Source: Deltaproteobacteria bacterium (GTDB lineage: Bacteria; Desulfobacterota; Desulfarculia; Adiutricales; JAGVGV01). Taken from it: a DNA stretch of 64,000 nucleotides. This document shows, one piece after another, positions 25,611 to 33,939 of this stretch. Numbering within the stretch: the stretch's first letter is position 1; each line of letters begins with the position of its first letter. Where the stretch lies: assembly GCA_015233515.1 (NCBI GenBank), contig JADFXS010000001.1, forward strand, positions 1 through 64,000, written 5' to 3'. The translations under genes were made by a program, and so were the position numbers. The notes beneath the pieces were generated by a model. The model saw only the letters and a program-made list of their open reading frames with translations. It did no database searches and had not been told where the DNA came from.

Positions 25611-27176
25611 ATGAATTGTAGCCGTTTTTCCACTATAAATATTTCTGAACAATCCGAACTAACCGCCATGTACGAAGTTGCCCTGGCCGTCAGCGGTAGT
25701 TTGGATCTACGTCTGGCCTTGACGGAGGTTCTGGAAGTTCTGGTTGCCAGGCTTGGATTGATACGCCCGACCGTTACCATCTTGTCTCCGGATAGTGAAG
25801 AAGTTCAAGTGGAGGTGGCCCATGGTTTATCGCCTTCCGCGGTCCGTCGCGGCAAGTACAAAAAAGGCGAGGGGGCCACTGGTTCAGTATTGGAAAACGG
25901 TAACCCGGTTATAATCCGCCATACTCACGAAAATAGACTGTTTCTTGACCGAACCGGCGCCAGGCGCCAAAACCATGACCAAGACCTTTCCTTTATCTGC
26001 GTTCCTATAAAATCAGAACGACAAGTAATCGGTACTTTGTCCGCCGATTTGGCATATGTCAGTGATGAACACCTCGAGGCTTGCCAACGCCTCTTGACTA
26101 TTGTGTCTTCATTGATCGCCCGAACCGTTATCAAGTTAGAAGAAGCCAATCGGGAAAAAGAATTTTTACGTCGCGAAAACGATAGATTGAATTCGGTTTT
26201 AGCCAATAAATTCTCTTTTAATCGTATTGTCGGCAACTCCAATCGTATAAAGGAAGTATTTCACCTCATCAACCAGGTCGCCGCTTCCACAGCCACGGTC
26301 TTGATCCGAGGAGAATCCGGCACCGGTAAGGAATTAGTGGCTTCCGCCCTGCACTATAATAGTCCTCGAGCCAAAATGCCCTTCATCAAGGTTAATTGCG
26401 CGGCTCTACCACCGTCACTTATGGAAAGTGAATTATTCGGCCATACCAAAGGTTCTTTCACCGGGGCGGTAAAAGAAAAACCGGGAAAGTTCGAACTTGC
26501 GCATCGAGGAACGATTTTTCTTGACGAAATCGGATCGATCGATATGGATGCCCAGGCCAAACTCCTGAGGGTGCTCCAAGAACGGGAACTGGAACGAATC
26601 GGCGACTTGAAGCCTCGATCCGTGGATGTGCGGGTCATCGCCGCGACCAATCGAAATCTCGAGGCCGCTATGGAATCCGGGAGTTTTCGGGAGGATTTGT
26701 ACTTTCGTTTGAATGTTTTCCCTATTTTCCTACCGCCTCTAAGAGAACGACCCACCGATATACTGCTTCTCACTGATCACTTTGTGGAGAAATATGCCAA
26801 TCTCCATGGTAAGGATGTCCGGAGACCATCCAGCCCGGCGATTGACGCTTTACTCAACCACCATTGGCCCGGTAATGTGCGGGAACTGGAAAACTGCATT
26901 GAAAGGGCGGTTCTTCTGGCCACCGACACGATAATTCATGCCTACCATCTACCCCCGACTTTGCAGGCGAACACTCCTGAAACCCCCACTCCTACAGGAT
27001 CTCTAGAAGAAATATTGAATCAGACCGAAAAAGATTTAATTGCTGAAACCTTGAAAACCACTAAAGGGAATATGGCTGAAGCCGCCCGCCTGCTCAAAAC
27101 CACGGAACGCATAATCCGTTATAAGGTGGGAAGGCATGGAATAAATCCTAAAAAGTATCGTCGATCGCCCGGATAA
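25611..27176 (+). CDS. NifA-like sigma-54 activator (GAF-AAA+-Fis)
   Basis: 521 residues from ATG 25611. The frame opens earlier, at 25560, but that would place the porin terminator inside the gene. A GAF sensor domain (about 12-170), a short coiled linker, an AAA+ domain (about 200-430) and a C-terminal Fis helix-turn-helix (MAEAARLLKTTERIIRYKVG) follow the NifA order. Walker A is GESGTGKE, Walker B GTIFLDEIG. The sigma-54 loop reads GSFTGA (281-286) instead of GAFTGA. There is no receiver domain, so activity is set by a ligand or protein bound to GAF. Its place right behind a sigma-54-driven porin suggests that it controls that porin. Confidence 0.88.
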   Translation: MNCSRFSTINISEQSELTAMYEVALAVSGSLDLRLALTEVLEVLVARLGLIRPTVTILSPDSEEVQVEVAHGLSPSAVRRGKYKKGEGATGSVLENGNPVIIRHTHENRLFLDRTGARRQNHDQDLSFICVPIKSERQVIGTLSADLAYVSDEHLEACQRLLTIVSSLIARTVIKLEEANREKEFLRRENDRLNSVLANKFSFNRIVGNSNRIKEVFHLINQVAASTATVLIRGESGTGKELVASALHYNSPRAKMPFIKVNCAALPPSLMESELFGHTKGSFTGAVKEKPGKFELAHRGTIFLDEIGSIDMDAQAKLLRVLQERELERIGDLKPRSVDVRVIAATNRNLEAAMESGSFREDLYFRLNVFPIFLPPLRERPTDILLLTDHFVEKYANLHGKDVRRPSSPAIDALLNHHWPGNVRELENCIERAVLLATDTIIHAYHLPPTLQANTPETPTPTGSLEEILNQTEKDLIAETLKTTKGNMAEAARLLKTTERIIRYKVGRHGINPKKYRRSPG

Positions 27177-27217
27177 ACTCATAGGGCCAAGCCGGCTGTA
27201 ATCGTCTGCGACTTTAT

Positions 27218-28813
27218 TTATCTGACATACACTAATATTTCATCTTTACTAGGATAAGGTAGAGGCGCCACGGTCCGTTGACCTGGAAGGCGTTTGGCTA
27301 ACTCTTCGGCTTTTTCTTTTGAACCAGCGCCGTAATATATCGTGGTCGGTCCGGGTTGAGGCACTCGATCTTCAACTCTATTGATTGAATAACCCATGGA
27401 TTTGAGGACATCGCTATAAACTTGTCCTCGACCTATATTTCCACTTTCATTGATTATAGTTAAACGAGCGGTGGTATTAGGCTGCTTTGCGGGTGCAGGG
27501 CGCCAACGATTGGCCGGGCGAACCGATGCCGCCGCGTTCATTTTCACGGGTTGCGGTGTTGCGGCCGCACTTTTGCCTTGCGGTTGATTCATAAATTCGT
27601 TTATGGCGTTCACGGCTGAAGCCAGTGATTCGTCGGATGCGGTTGTAGCCGGCGCTGCCTTGGCCATGGTTGAGGTCTTGGCTGTCTGAGCGGTGCTTGT
27701 AGTGGAGGCCGGCTTAGTGCTGGTTGAAGCATTTTTGGGTGCGGTTGTGGATGTCGAAAGAGGTTGCGCGGCGCTAGCGGAACCTACCGGCGTTGAACCG
27801 ATCTTGGCCGAATCTGGCGGAGTCGCTGAACCTGCCTTGGGCACGGTTTCCGGGCGGCTGTCCTGTTTGGACCTATCCTGCGGAGCCGCGGCGTTTTGTC
27901 CGACGGGTTCAGCCTGCCCAACATTTAACTGCTTCCACGCGGCGTCTGGATTGGTCTGTCCACCAGGGTTCCAAGTCCCGGTCGACGCCTGTTTATCCCA
28001 TCCCAAATCCGCTGATTGCCATTGTGGTTGAGGGACTTTAACGGCTGGTTCCGATTTTTTATCTGTAGACGCTGCGTCATGGCCGGAAGCGGACTTCGTT
28101 TCCGAACTGGCGGATTTATCGGTAGATTTATGTTCGGAATTTTGTTTTTCAGAAGGTTGAGCCGAAGCTGCCTTCTGGTCTGTCGCCGGTTTATCTTGTT
28201 CCTTGGGCTGGTGTTCTTTAGTGACCGATTTTTCAGTCTTATTTGGACTGACTCCCTGGCTTTGATTCGTCGGTTCTTCCTTGTGATCCGAGGCTTCCTC
28301 GGTGGCTGATGAATCTGTATGTTTCGCGGCGACGGCGGAAGACTCGGAGGTCGGTTCCCGGCCTTCGGTTGTCTTCGCAACCTCTGTCCCGGTAGTTTTG
28401 GGTAGATATTTGAATTTGTGGGGACGTTGAATATCTGTCTGGACGGCCCCCGCGGATGCGGATAGGCTACCGCTAGGGTTGGCGGACAAATATTTGAACT
28501 TATGGGGATTTTTGATCGTTGTCGGCGCGCTTCCGGACAAGGCGCCCGATTCCTTTGAACTGACCGAATCCGCCGTAGGCCAAGCCAAATTCCCGACTTC
28601 CAGAGTTTCCGGAGGTATGGCTATGGCCCTGGAAATTTTAGTGACGACTTTTTCGGTCCGTTTTTCTTCCGAAGTTTTGCTCCGCTTGATAAAACCCATG
28701 GTGATAAAGGATACGGACACTAAGCCGAGAATGGCGATCAGGGCCACCTGCAATCCCAGGCGAGACCAGAAGCCGTCACCCGTTTTGCCGTCTTGGGAGT
28801 TTTTGTTCGCCAT
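27218..28813 (-). CDS. Single-pass membrane protein with C-terminal LytR_C domain
   Basis: 531 residues. N-terminal cytoplasmic tail (1-19), one membrane helix (about 20-42, LGLQVALIAILGLVSVSFITMG), and then about 370 residues of low-complexity Ser/Thr/Lys/Pro/Gln sequence that is surely disordered and probably spans the periplasm. It contains two copies of PHKFKYL (near 103 and 131), a short motif of unknown role. The last 85 residues (RLTIINESG..DEILVYVR) form the LytR_C fold, a small alpha/beta domain found at the end of LytR-CpsA-Psr and SPOR-like envelope proteins. It is probably a cell-wall-associated factor. Confidence 0.75.
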   Translation of the reverse strand: MANKNSQDGKTGDGFWSRLGLQVALIAILGLVSVSFITMGFIKRSKTSEEKRTEKVVTKISRAIAIPPETLEVGNLAWPTADSVSSKESGALSGSAPTTIKNPHKFKYLSANPSGSLSASAGAVQTDIQRPHKFKYLPKTTGTEVAKTTEGREPTSESSAVAAKHTDSSATEEASDHKEEPTNQSQGVSPNKTEKSVTKEHQPKEQDKPATDQKAASAQPSEKQNSEHKSTDKSASSETKSASGHDAASTDKKSEPAVKVPQPQWQSADLGWDKQASTGTWNPGGQTNPDAAWKQLNVGQAEPVGQNAAAPQDRSKQDSRPETVPKAGSATPPDSAKIGSTPVGSASAAQPLSTSTTAPKNASTSTKPASTTSTAQTAKTSTMAKAAPATTASDESLASAVNAINEFMNQPQGKSAAATPQPVKMNAAASVRPANRWRPAPAKQPNTTARLTIINESGNIGRGQVYSDVLKSMGYSINRVEDRVPQPGPTTIYYGAGSKEKAEELAKRLPGQRTVAPLPYPSKDEILVYVR

Positions 28814-28896
28814 TTGTTCATCCCTAAAGAATTTAAATAGTTAGCTTGCAGATATTATACCATGATTCGGTTTTTCATTCATGTCCTAGTGTAAGT

Positions 28897-29098
28897 CATA
28901 GCGATGCTCGAAAGTTTTTTGGGAATGATGCGGTCAAAATCTCGGCTCATTCGCGAACACCCCAGTCGGTCATTTCGACCGAAGGGAGAAATCTCATTGT
29001 GATTTGGTAGTGTTGGAGATTTCTCGTCGCGGCCTGTGGCCGCTCCTCGAAATGACCATGATACTTCAAAACGAAGAAACTTTCGAGAACCACTATAT
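28897..29098 (+). repeat. Family C palindromic element, second full copy
   Basis: Aligns with 18597-18807. Outer ends ATAGCGATGCTCGAAAGTTT and complement of AAACTTTCGAGAACCACTAT. Same inner GTCATTTCGACCGAAGGGAG core. It ends 9 bp from the stop codon of the pterin-binding gene on the opposite strand. Confidence 0.85.
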
Positions 29099-29106
29099 GC
29101 ATGATA

Positions 29107-29868
29107 TCAACTCATCTGGTTGATGATCGCCGTGGCCGCGGGGTTTTCCGGTATGAGAACATCGGCCAAAACATAGGTCAAACCGGCGCCGGCCAGCATG
29201 GATAAGCAGATTTCTTCCACTCTATGAGGATAAATACGCCTGAGACCACTCCGTAGGTTTGAGAGGCCGACCATCGTCTTAACTTCTTCTTGAAAAACAA
29301 TACCGCTAGCCAAAAGCCTGACGGTTTTAAGCGATTGACCGACTTTATAAAAAGAATCCGGTCCCCGGAGTAAAGGCAGGACCGGATCGAAGATCAAATT
29401 TTCAGTATTCAGGCCGGCGGCAAGGCATCGTTCCCGGAGTTCGATGGCGATAGACAACTTTTCTTCCAAACTGATGGGCGACGAGGAGTTCTGATCCATA
29501 AGAAGCAAAACCAGGTCGGCCTGATATTCCAGAGCCAGGGCCGGAAGCCGATCGAGTTTTTGCGGCTCCAGCGATAGAGCGTTCAGGATTGGAGGTTCTT
29601 GGCAGACAGCCAACCCTCTGGCCAGCGCCTCGGGGTTAGCGCTGTCCAACATCAAGCGTAAATTGGTAACCTCTTGGACTGTTTCTACAAAAAAGGCCAT
29701 ACGGTCCAGGTAACGGGAACTCAAATAGCCGGGATTGAGATCAAGTATTTTGGCGCCGGCGTTTTGACACCGAAGAGCCAGTTCTCGGATGGGATAAGGG
29801 TCCAGAGATCGCAGAGCCGAGGCGATGGGTTGATTCAAGGCATGGAGATTATCAGCAATTAAAATCAT
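29107..29868 (-). CDS. Pterin-binding (DHPS/MeTr-fold) protein
   Basis: 253 residues, a TIM barrel of the dihydropteroate synthase / methyltetrahydrofolate methyltransferase superfamily. Signatures: the first strand MILIADNLHALN (as in AcsE/MtrH-like enzymes), AGAKILDLNPG in strand 2, RLMLDSANPEAL in strand 3, LLLMDQ in strand 5 and LIFDPVLPLL in strand 6. It lacks the folate-type GxTTRPG signature, so it more likely handles methyl-tetrahydrofolate and a corrinoid partner than para-aminobenzoate. It lies 66 bp behind larB and is probably co-transcribed with it. Exact substrate unknown. Confidence 0.75.
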   Translation of the reverse strand: MILIADNLHALNQPIASALRSLDPYPIRELALRCQNAGAKILDLNPGYLSSRYLDRMAFFVETVQEVTNLRLMLDSANPEALARGLAVCQEPPILNALSLEPQKLDRLPALALEYQADLVLLLMDQNSSSPISLEEKLSIAIELRERCLAAGLNTENLIFDPVLPLLRGPDSFYKVGQSLKTVRLLASGIVFQEEVKTMVGLSNLRSGLRRIYPHRVEEICLSMLAGAGLTYVLADVLIPENPAATAIINQMS

Positions 29869-29934
29869 AAGGCCCGGTGTCCTAATTATAGTGTTATGTG
29901 TTGAAATTTTGATGAAAAGTGGTTTGGTGAATTA

Positions 29935-30684
29935 TTAGGCCCGGTTGATCATGCCGGCCACAAAGGCGGCGCCGAAGCCGTTATCGATGTTGACCACGGC
30001 CACATTAGACGCACAGGAATTGAGCATACCTAAAAGAGCGGACAGACCATGGAAACTGGCGCCATAACCCACGCTGGTGGGCACGGCGATGACGGGTTTG
30101 TCCACCAAACCGCCCACGACGCTGGGTAAAGCGCCTTCCATGCCGGCGACCACGATAAAAACCGAGGCTCCGGCAAGGCGATCCATTTGCCCCAGCAAGC
30201 GATGCAATCCGGCGACGCCCACGTCGGCTAGGTGATCGGCGTCATGGCCCAAGAATTGCGCGGTGATCAAAGCTTCCTCGGCCACGGGGCGATCACTGGT
30301 TCCCGCGGAGATAATTACTATTTTACCGCGACCGTTTACATGCAAGGGTGTTTGGACAATAGTCAGGCAGCGGGCGCGATGATTGAATGTCGCGGTCGGA
30401 AACTCCTGCAATATTTCCGGAGCGAAATCCGGCGATAATCTGGTGACTAGAATATTATCACCGGCTTCCAGCAACCGCCTGACAATCCCGATAATCTCTT
30501 CAGTTGTTTTACCTTGTCCAAAGATTACTTCCGGACTACCTTGGCGAAGAGCTCGATGGTGGTCGATCGTGGCCCAAGAAGCCTGTTCAAAAGGAAAATT
30601 CTTCAAATGATCCAGGGCCTCATCCACGGACAAGCCGCCTGACTGGACCTGGGTCAAAAGACGTTTGATATTTTCAACATTCAT
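29935..30684 (-). CDS. larB: LarB, nickel-pincer nucleotide carboxylase
   Basis: 249 residues from ATG 30684; a GTG at 30747 in the same frame lacks a ribosome site and adds unlike sequence. LarB carboxylates the pyridinium ring of nicotinic acid adenine dinucleotide and hydrolyses the phosphoanhydride, the first step of the cofactor of lactate racemase and related epimerases. The C-terminal PurE-like domain shows GTSDRPVAEEA, AGMEGALPSVVGGLV and VPTSVGYGASFHGLSALLGML, all strongly conserved. The partners larC and larE are not in this window. Confidence 0.92.
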   Translation of the reverse strand: MNVENIKRLLTQVQSGGLSVDEALDHLKNFPFEQASWATIDHHRALRQGSPEVIFGQGKTTEEIIGIVRRLLEAGDNILVTRLSPDFAPEILQEFPTATFNHRARCLTIVQTPLHVNGRGKIVIISAGTSDRPVAEEALITAQFLGHDADHLADVGVAGLHRLLGQMDRLAGASVFIVVAGMEGALPSVVGGLVDKPVIAVPTSVGYGASFHGLSALLGMLNSCASNVAVVNIDNGFGAAFVAGMINRA

Positions 30685-30860
30685 AAATGCTGATGCGCCT
30701 TTCGGGTTAGTTTTGATCCGCAGTGAAATGAAGGTGATATCTTTCACTGTTAATTGGCCGAATTATATACTTTTTAGCAGATGCGCCAATTAAAAAGTTA
30801 TTGGTTCCCAAAACTTTGGCAAAAGAATAGGGAATTGACAGAACAACAGCATATTCCTCT

Positions 30861-30887
30861 TTGACGCCGATCAAAAAGAAGTATAAT
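30861..30887 (+). promoter_or_regulatory. Promoter-like element ahead of rlmE
   Basis: TTGACG at 30861-30866 and a perfect TATAAT at 30882-30887, with a 15-base spacer (16 if TTTGAC is used). It would serve the small ORF at 30950 and rlmE. Confidence 0.45.
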
Positions 30888-30949
30888 TAAGCATTGATTT
30901 TTTATATCAAACGGTCGCGAGGCGTCGGGTAAATGGTCGGAGAAAAAAT

Positions 30950-31078
30950 ATGAGTTTTTTGGATCAGATGACCACAGCGATTATGATTCACTTTAAGATA
31001 CTTGATCCGGTGTTGCCGGATCTATTTTTGCTCCGGGGCGGACGGCTTGATCCAATACCGTTATTAGCACGGCCATAA
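30950..31078 (+). CDS. Possible 42-residue leader or small protein
   Basis: ATG 30950 has GGAG eight bases upstream. The 42-codon frame (MSFLDQMTTAIMIHFKILDP..) ends at 31078, five bases before the GTG start of rlmE, which itself has no clear ribosome site. It may be a translated leader that couples to rlmE. No family recognised. Confidence 0.35.
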   Translation: MSFLDQMTTAIMIHFKILDPVLPDLFLLRGGRLDPIPLLARP

Positions 31079-31083
31079 AGACT

Positions 31084-31704
31084 GTGACCTTCAGAGCAAA
31101 AGATCCAAGACGAGTCAATGATCACTGGACTCGAAAAGCGAAAGCTGAAAACTACCCGGCCCGGTCCGTGTACAAGTTGATGGAAGTCGATAAAAAATAC
31201 GGTCTGTTCAAACCAGGGACCAATGTATTGGACCTGGGCTGTTCGCCGGGATCATGGGCTAAATACGCGGCTGAGCAAGTTGGACCGTCCGGGACCGTCC
31301 TGGGAGTGGACCTGAAGGAACCGGAAGCTGATTTCTCTAATTATGCCAGGTTTCAAAAAATCGATGTTTTTGAATTATCATGGAAAGACTTGATGGCGGA
31401 GGGCCGGTTCGACGTAATTCTATCTGATATGGCTCCGGCCACAACCGGAGTCAAAATAGTGGATCAGGCTCGAAGCGCCGAATTGATGCGGACGGCTATG
31501 CAGATTGCCGGATTCGCCTTAAAATCTGGAGGGGCGCTTTTGGTCAAAGTCTTTCAAGGTCCGGATGTGGAGGAATTGTTCAAGGAATTAGCCGGTCGAT
31601 TTCAAACGATCCGGCGAATCAAACCCAAGAGTTCCCGTAGCTTCAGTCCGGAAATATTCGGATTGGCCACGGGACATATACTGGAAAAAGAGAAAAATAC
31701 CTGA
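31084..31704 (+). CDS. rlmE: 23S rRNA 2'-O-methyltransferase RlmE (FtsJ)
   Basis: 206 residues. Methylates U2552 in the A loop of 23S rRNA using S-adenosylmethionine, late in 50S assembly. The catalytic tetrad K31, D115, K155, E190 is intact (in SVYKLMEV, ILSDMAPATTG, LVKVFQG and SFSPEIFG). The SAM motif is VLDLGCSPGSW. Start GTG 31084 lacks a strong ribosome site and may rely on coupling to the small ORF that ends five bases before it. The reverse-strand frame over its 3' end is a shadow. Confidence 0.95.
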   Translation: MTFRAKDPRRVNDHWTRKAKAENYPARSVYKLMEVDKKYGLFKPGTNVLDLGCSPGSWAKYAAEQVGPSGTVLGVDLKEPEADFSNYARFQKIDVFELSWKDLMAEGRFDVILSDMAPATTGVKIVDQARSAELMRTAMQIAGFALKSGGALLVKVFQGPDVEELFKELAGRFQTIRRIKPKSSRSFSPEIFGLATGHILEKEKNT

Positions 31705-31916
31705 AATTTAACGGACAAAACCTTAATGGGAAAACAGACCATCTTGCCCAAGGTCGGGAAACTTGGGTTTTTAATCGGACGAATACCGACGTATTGTGGG
31801 GACTTGCCAACATAGTTGGGCGAATATCCGGGGTGAATCGGCGGTTTGGCATTGCCTAACAGTGTAATTCATAGATAACATCAGACTTAGATTAGCGCAA
31901 AAGTGAGGAGGGTCAG

Positions 31917-32663
31917 GTGTCAGGTCACAATAAATGGAGCACCATCAAGCACAAGAAAGGGGCGGCCGACGCAAAGCGCGGCAAGCTTTTTTCTAAACTC
32001 ATCAAGGAACTTACCGTATCGGCCCGCGAAGGTGGAGGCGATGCGGAAGGCAACCCCCGCCTACGCACGGCGGTTCTCGCCGCCAAAGCGGCCAACATGC
32101 CTAAGGACAACATTGATCGGGCCATCAAACGCGGAACAGGAGAAATTGACGGAGCATCTTACGAGGAACTGAACTATGAAGGTTATACTCCCGGCGGAGC
32201 AGCGGTTTTAGTCCAGTGCATGACCGACAACAAGAATAGAGCCGCTTCCGAAGTTCGCCATGCCTTTACCAAATACGGCGGCAGCTTGGGGTCTCCGGGG
32301 TCGGTTTCCTGGATGTTCTCGAAAAAAGGCTTGATATCATTTGATATTAGACACTTCAGCGAAGACCAGATCATGGAGGTGGCCCTCGATGTCGGCGCCG
32401 AAGACGTCAGCACCGAAGGCGACGAGGTGGAAGTGACCACCGCCCCGTCTGATTTTGAGACAGTCAAAGCCGCTTTTCAAGCCAAGGGAATAAAATGGCT
32501 GGAAGCCGAAGTGACCATGATTCCTCAGAATTCCACCGCTCTGGATGCCAAGACCGCTCCCACGGCCCTGAAACTGATGGAAGCCTTGGACGATCTGGAC
32601 GATGTTCAGAAAGTCTACTCTAATTTCGACATTCCGGACGAGGTGATGAAGGCTTTGCAGTGA
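31917..32663 (+). CDS. YebC/PmpR-family protein
   Basis: 248 residues, full length, start GTG 31917 with GAGG upstream. Opens with the family hallmark [20 protein letters not shown] and continues with the usual three-domain pattern ([48 protein letters not shown]). Members are described as transcriptional regulators, and recent work on relatives ties them to translation of proline-rich stretches. It lies 36 bp before ruvC, the classical yebC-ruvCAB order. Confidence 0.95.
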   Translation: MSGHNKWSTIKHKKGAADAKRGKLFSKLIKELTVSAREGGGDAEGNPRLRTAVLAAKAANMPKDNIDRAIKRGTGEIDGASYEELNYEGYTPGGAAVLVQCMTDNKNRAASEVRHAFTKYGGSLGSPGSVSWMFSKKGLISFDIRHFSEDQIMEVALDVGAEDVSTEGDEVEVTTAPSDFETVKAAFQAKGIKWLEAEVTMIPQNSTALDAKTAPTALKLMEALDDLDDVQKVYSNFDIPDEVMKALQ

Positions 32664-32699
32664 TCGATACTAGTATATTTTTGCGATTTTATAATTAAA

Positions 32700-33182
32700 G
32701 TGTCTCTGGTTCTGGGCATCGATCCCGGTTCCAAGGTCACGGGCTACGGACTGGTGGCCAAAAATGGAACCCAATTGACCTTGGTGGCTGCCGGGCAGAT
32801 TTCCACCAAGGCGAGCAGCTCGTTGCCCTGTAGATTACACCAGGTTTTTGAAGGTCTTACCAAGGTAGTGGCGGAATTCGGCCCGGATGTAGTGGCGGTG
32901 GAAGATGTTTTTTATGCCAAGAACGTTCGGTCCGCCATCCGCCTAGGCCATGTTCGCGGGGTGGCTTTGTTGGTGGCGGCCATGGCCGGTTTGCCGGTAT
33001 TCGAGTATCCGCCGGCTTCCATTAAAAGCGCGGTCGTGGGCTATGGCCGCGCGGAAAAAGGGCAAGTCGGGATGATGGTCGGTCATATTTTGAAAATCAA
33101 GGCTTCACTACCGGAAGACGCCGCCGACGCCGTGGCCACGGCCATCTGCCATCACAACCATTCCGCCTTGGCCAAGCTCTGA
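32700..33182 (+). CDS. ruvC: Holliday junction resolvase RuvC
   Basis: 160 residues. Dimeric nuclease that cuts Holliday junctions symmetrically during recombination repair. RNase H fold with catalytic D8 (LGIDPGS), E68 (VAVEDVF), D140 and D143 (PEDAADAVA). Start GTG 32700. It is separated from ruvA by 139 bp that include a family D stem-loop placed right on its stop codon. Confidence 0.95.
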   Translation: MSLVLGIDPGSKVTGYGLVAKNGTQLTLVAAGQISTKASSSLPCRLHQVFEGLTKVVAEFGPDVVAVEDVFYAKNVRSAIRLGHVRGVALLVAAMAGLPVFEYPPASIKSAVVGYGRAEKGQVGMMVGHILKIKASLPEDAADAVATAICHHNHSALAKL

Positions 33183-33227
33183 ACAGGCAAGCGAGCGCAT
33201 TCCTCGTAGCTTGCCACGGGGAGTTTA
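33178..33227 (+). repeat. Family D stem-loop at the ruvC stop
   Basis: TGAACAGGCAAGCGAGCGC, ATTCCTCGTAGCTTGCCACGGGGAG and TTTAA. The first bases overlap the ruvC TGA. The central part can fold as CCTCGTAGCTTGCCACGGGG. It may attenuate or stabilise transcript between ruvC and ruvA. Confidence 0.65.
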
Positions 33228-33321
33228 AATACAATTCATGGTTTTTATTAGCCGGTAATCGCAGAAGAATAATTTTTCCCTGAACGATCCGGCAAAAATA
33301 ACGATAGGTATTGGAGTCAAG

Positions 33322-33936
33322 TTGATCAGTCGCTTAAGAGGCCAATTAGAGGAAAAGAACGCCGGTAATTTGGTGTTGATGGCTAACGGAGTCGGTTACG
33401 AAGTCTTCATCCCTTTGTCCACGTTTTATGATCTGCCCGGGCCGGGGACTCAAGTTTCCCTCTACATCAAGACCGTGGTCAGAGAGGACGCCATCGAACT
33501 TTTCGGCTTCCTGACCCAAGCTGAAAAAGAAGCTTTCCTGCTGCTTACCGGTGTGACCAAGGTCGGCCCACGATTGGCTCTTAACATCCTGTCGGGTATT
33601 GGTCCGGGAGAATTGGTTACGGCTATCACGACCAGGAACATGGCCAGGTTGACTTCCATCCCCGGTATCGGAACCAAAACGGCCGAAAGACTGTTGATGG
33701 AACTTAAAGACAAGGCGGCGAAACTTACGGCCCTAGTCGGCGTCCAGACGGCCGGTCTTCCTGATTTACCTATAAACGGGCTCGGCGGTGATGTGGTTTC
33801 CGCGCTAATGAATTTAGGTTACGCTCGCCAAGAGGCGGAAAAAGCCGTTGCCGCCGTTATGAAACATGCCGAAAGCCAGGAAGCCGACCTGGGCGATTTG
33901 ATACGACTGAGCTTGAAACGTCTTAAAAAAGACTAA
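33322..33936 (+). CDS. ruvA: Holliday junction DNA helicase subunit RuvA
   Basis: 204 residues, TTG start at 33322 behind GGAG. Tetramer that binds the junction and loads RuvB. Order: OB fold (1-62, MISRLRGQLEEKN..), two HhH motifs (LLTGVTKVGPRLALNIL and LTSIPGIGTKTAERLLMEL), an acidic pin region and the C-terminal UBA-like RuvB-binding domain (VSALMNLGYARQEAEKAV). Three bases separate it from ruvB. Confidence 0.95.
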   Translation: MISRLRGQLEEKNAGNLVLMANGVGYEVFIPLSTFYDLPGPGTQVSLYIKTVVREDAIELFGFLTQAEKEAFLLLTGVTKVGPRLALNILSGIGPGELVTAITTRNMARLTSIPGIGTKTAERLLMELKDKAAKLTALVGVQTAGLPDLPINGLGGDVVSALMNLGYARQEAEKAVAAVMKHAESQEADLGDLIRLSLKRLKKD

Positions 33937-33939
33937 GCC

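Noticed and set aside
27693..28309. Long plus-strand frames opposite the LytR_C gene
   Set aside because: They are shadows of the low-complexity coding region and show no ribosome site or family features.
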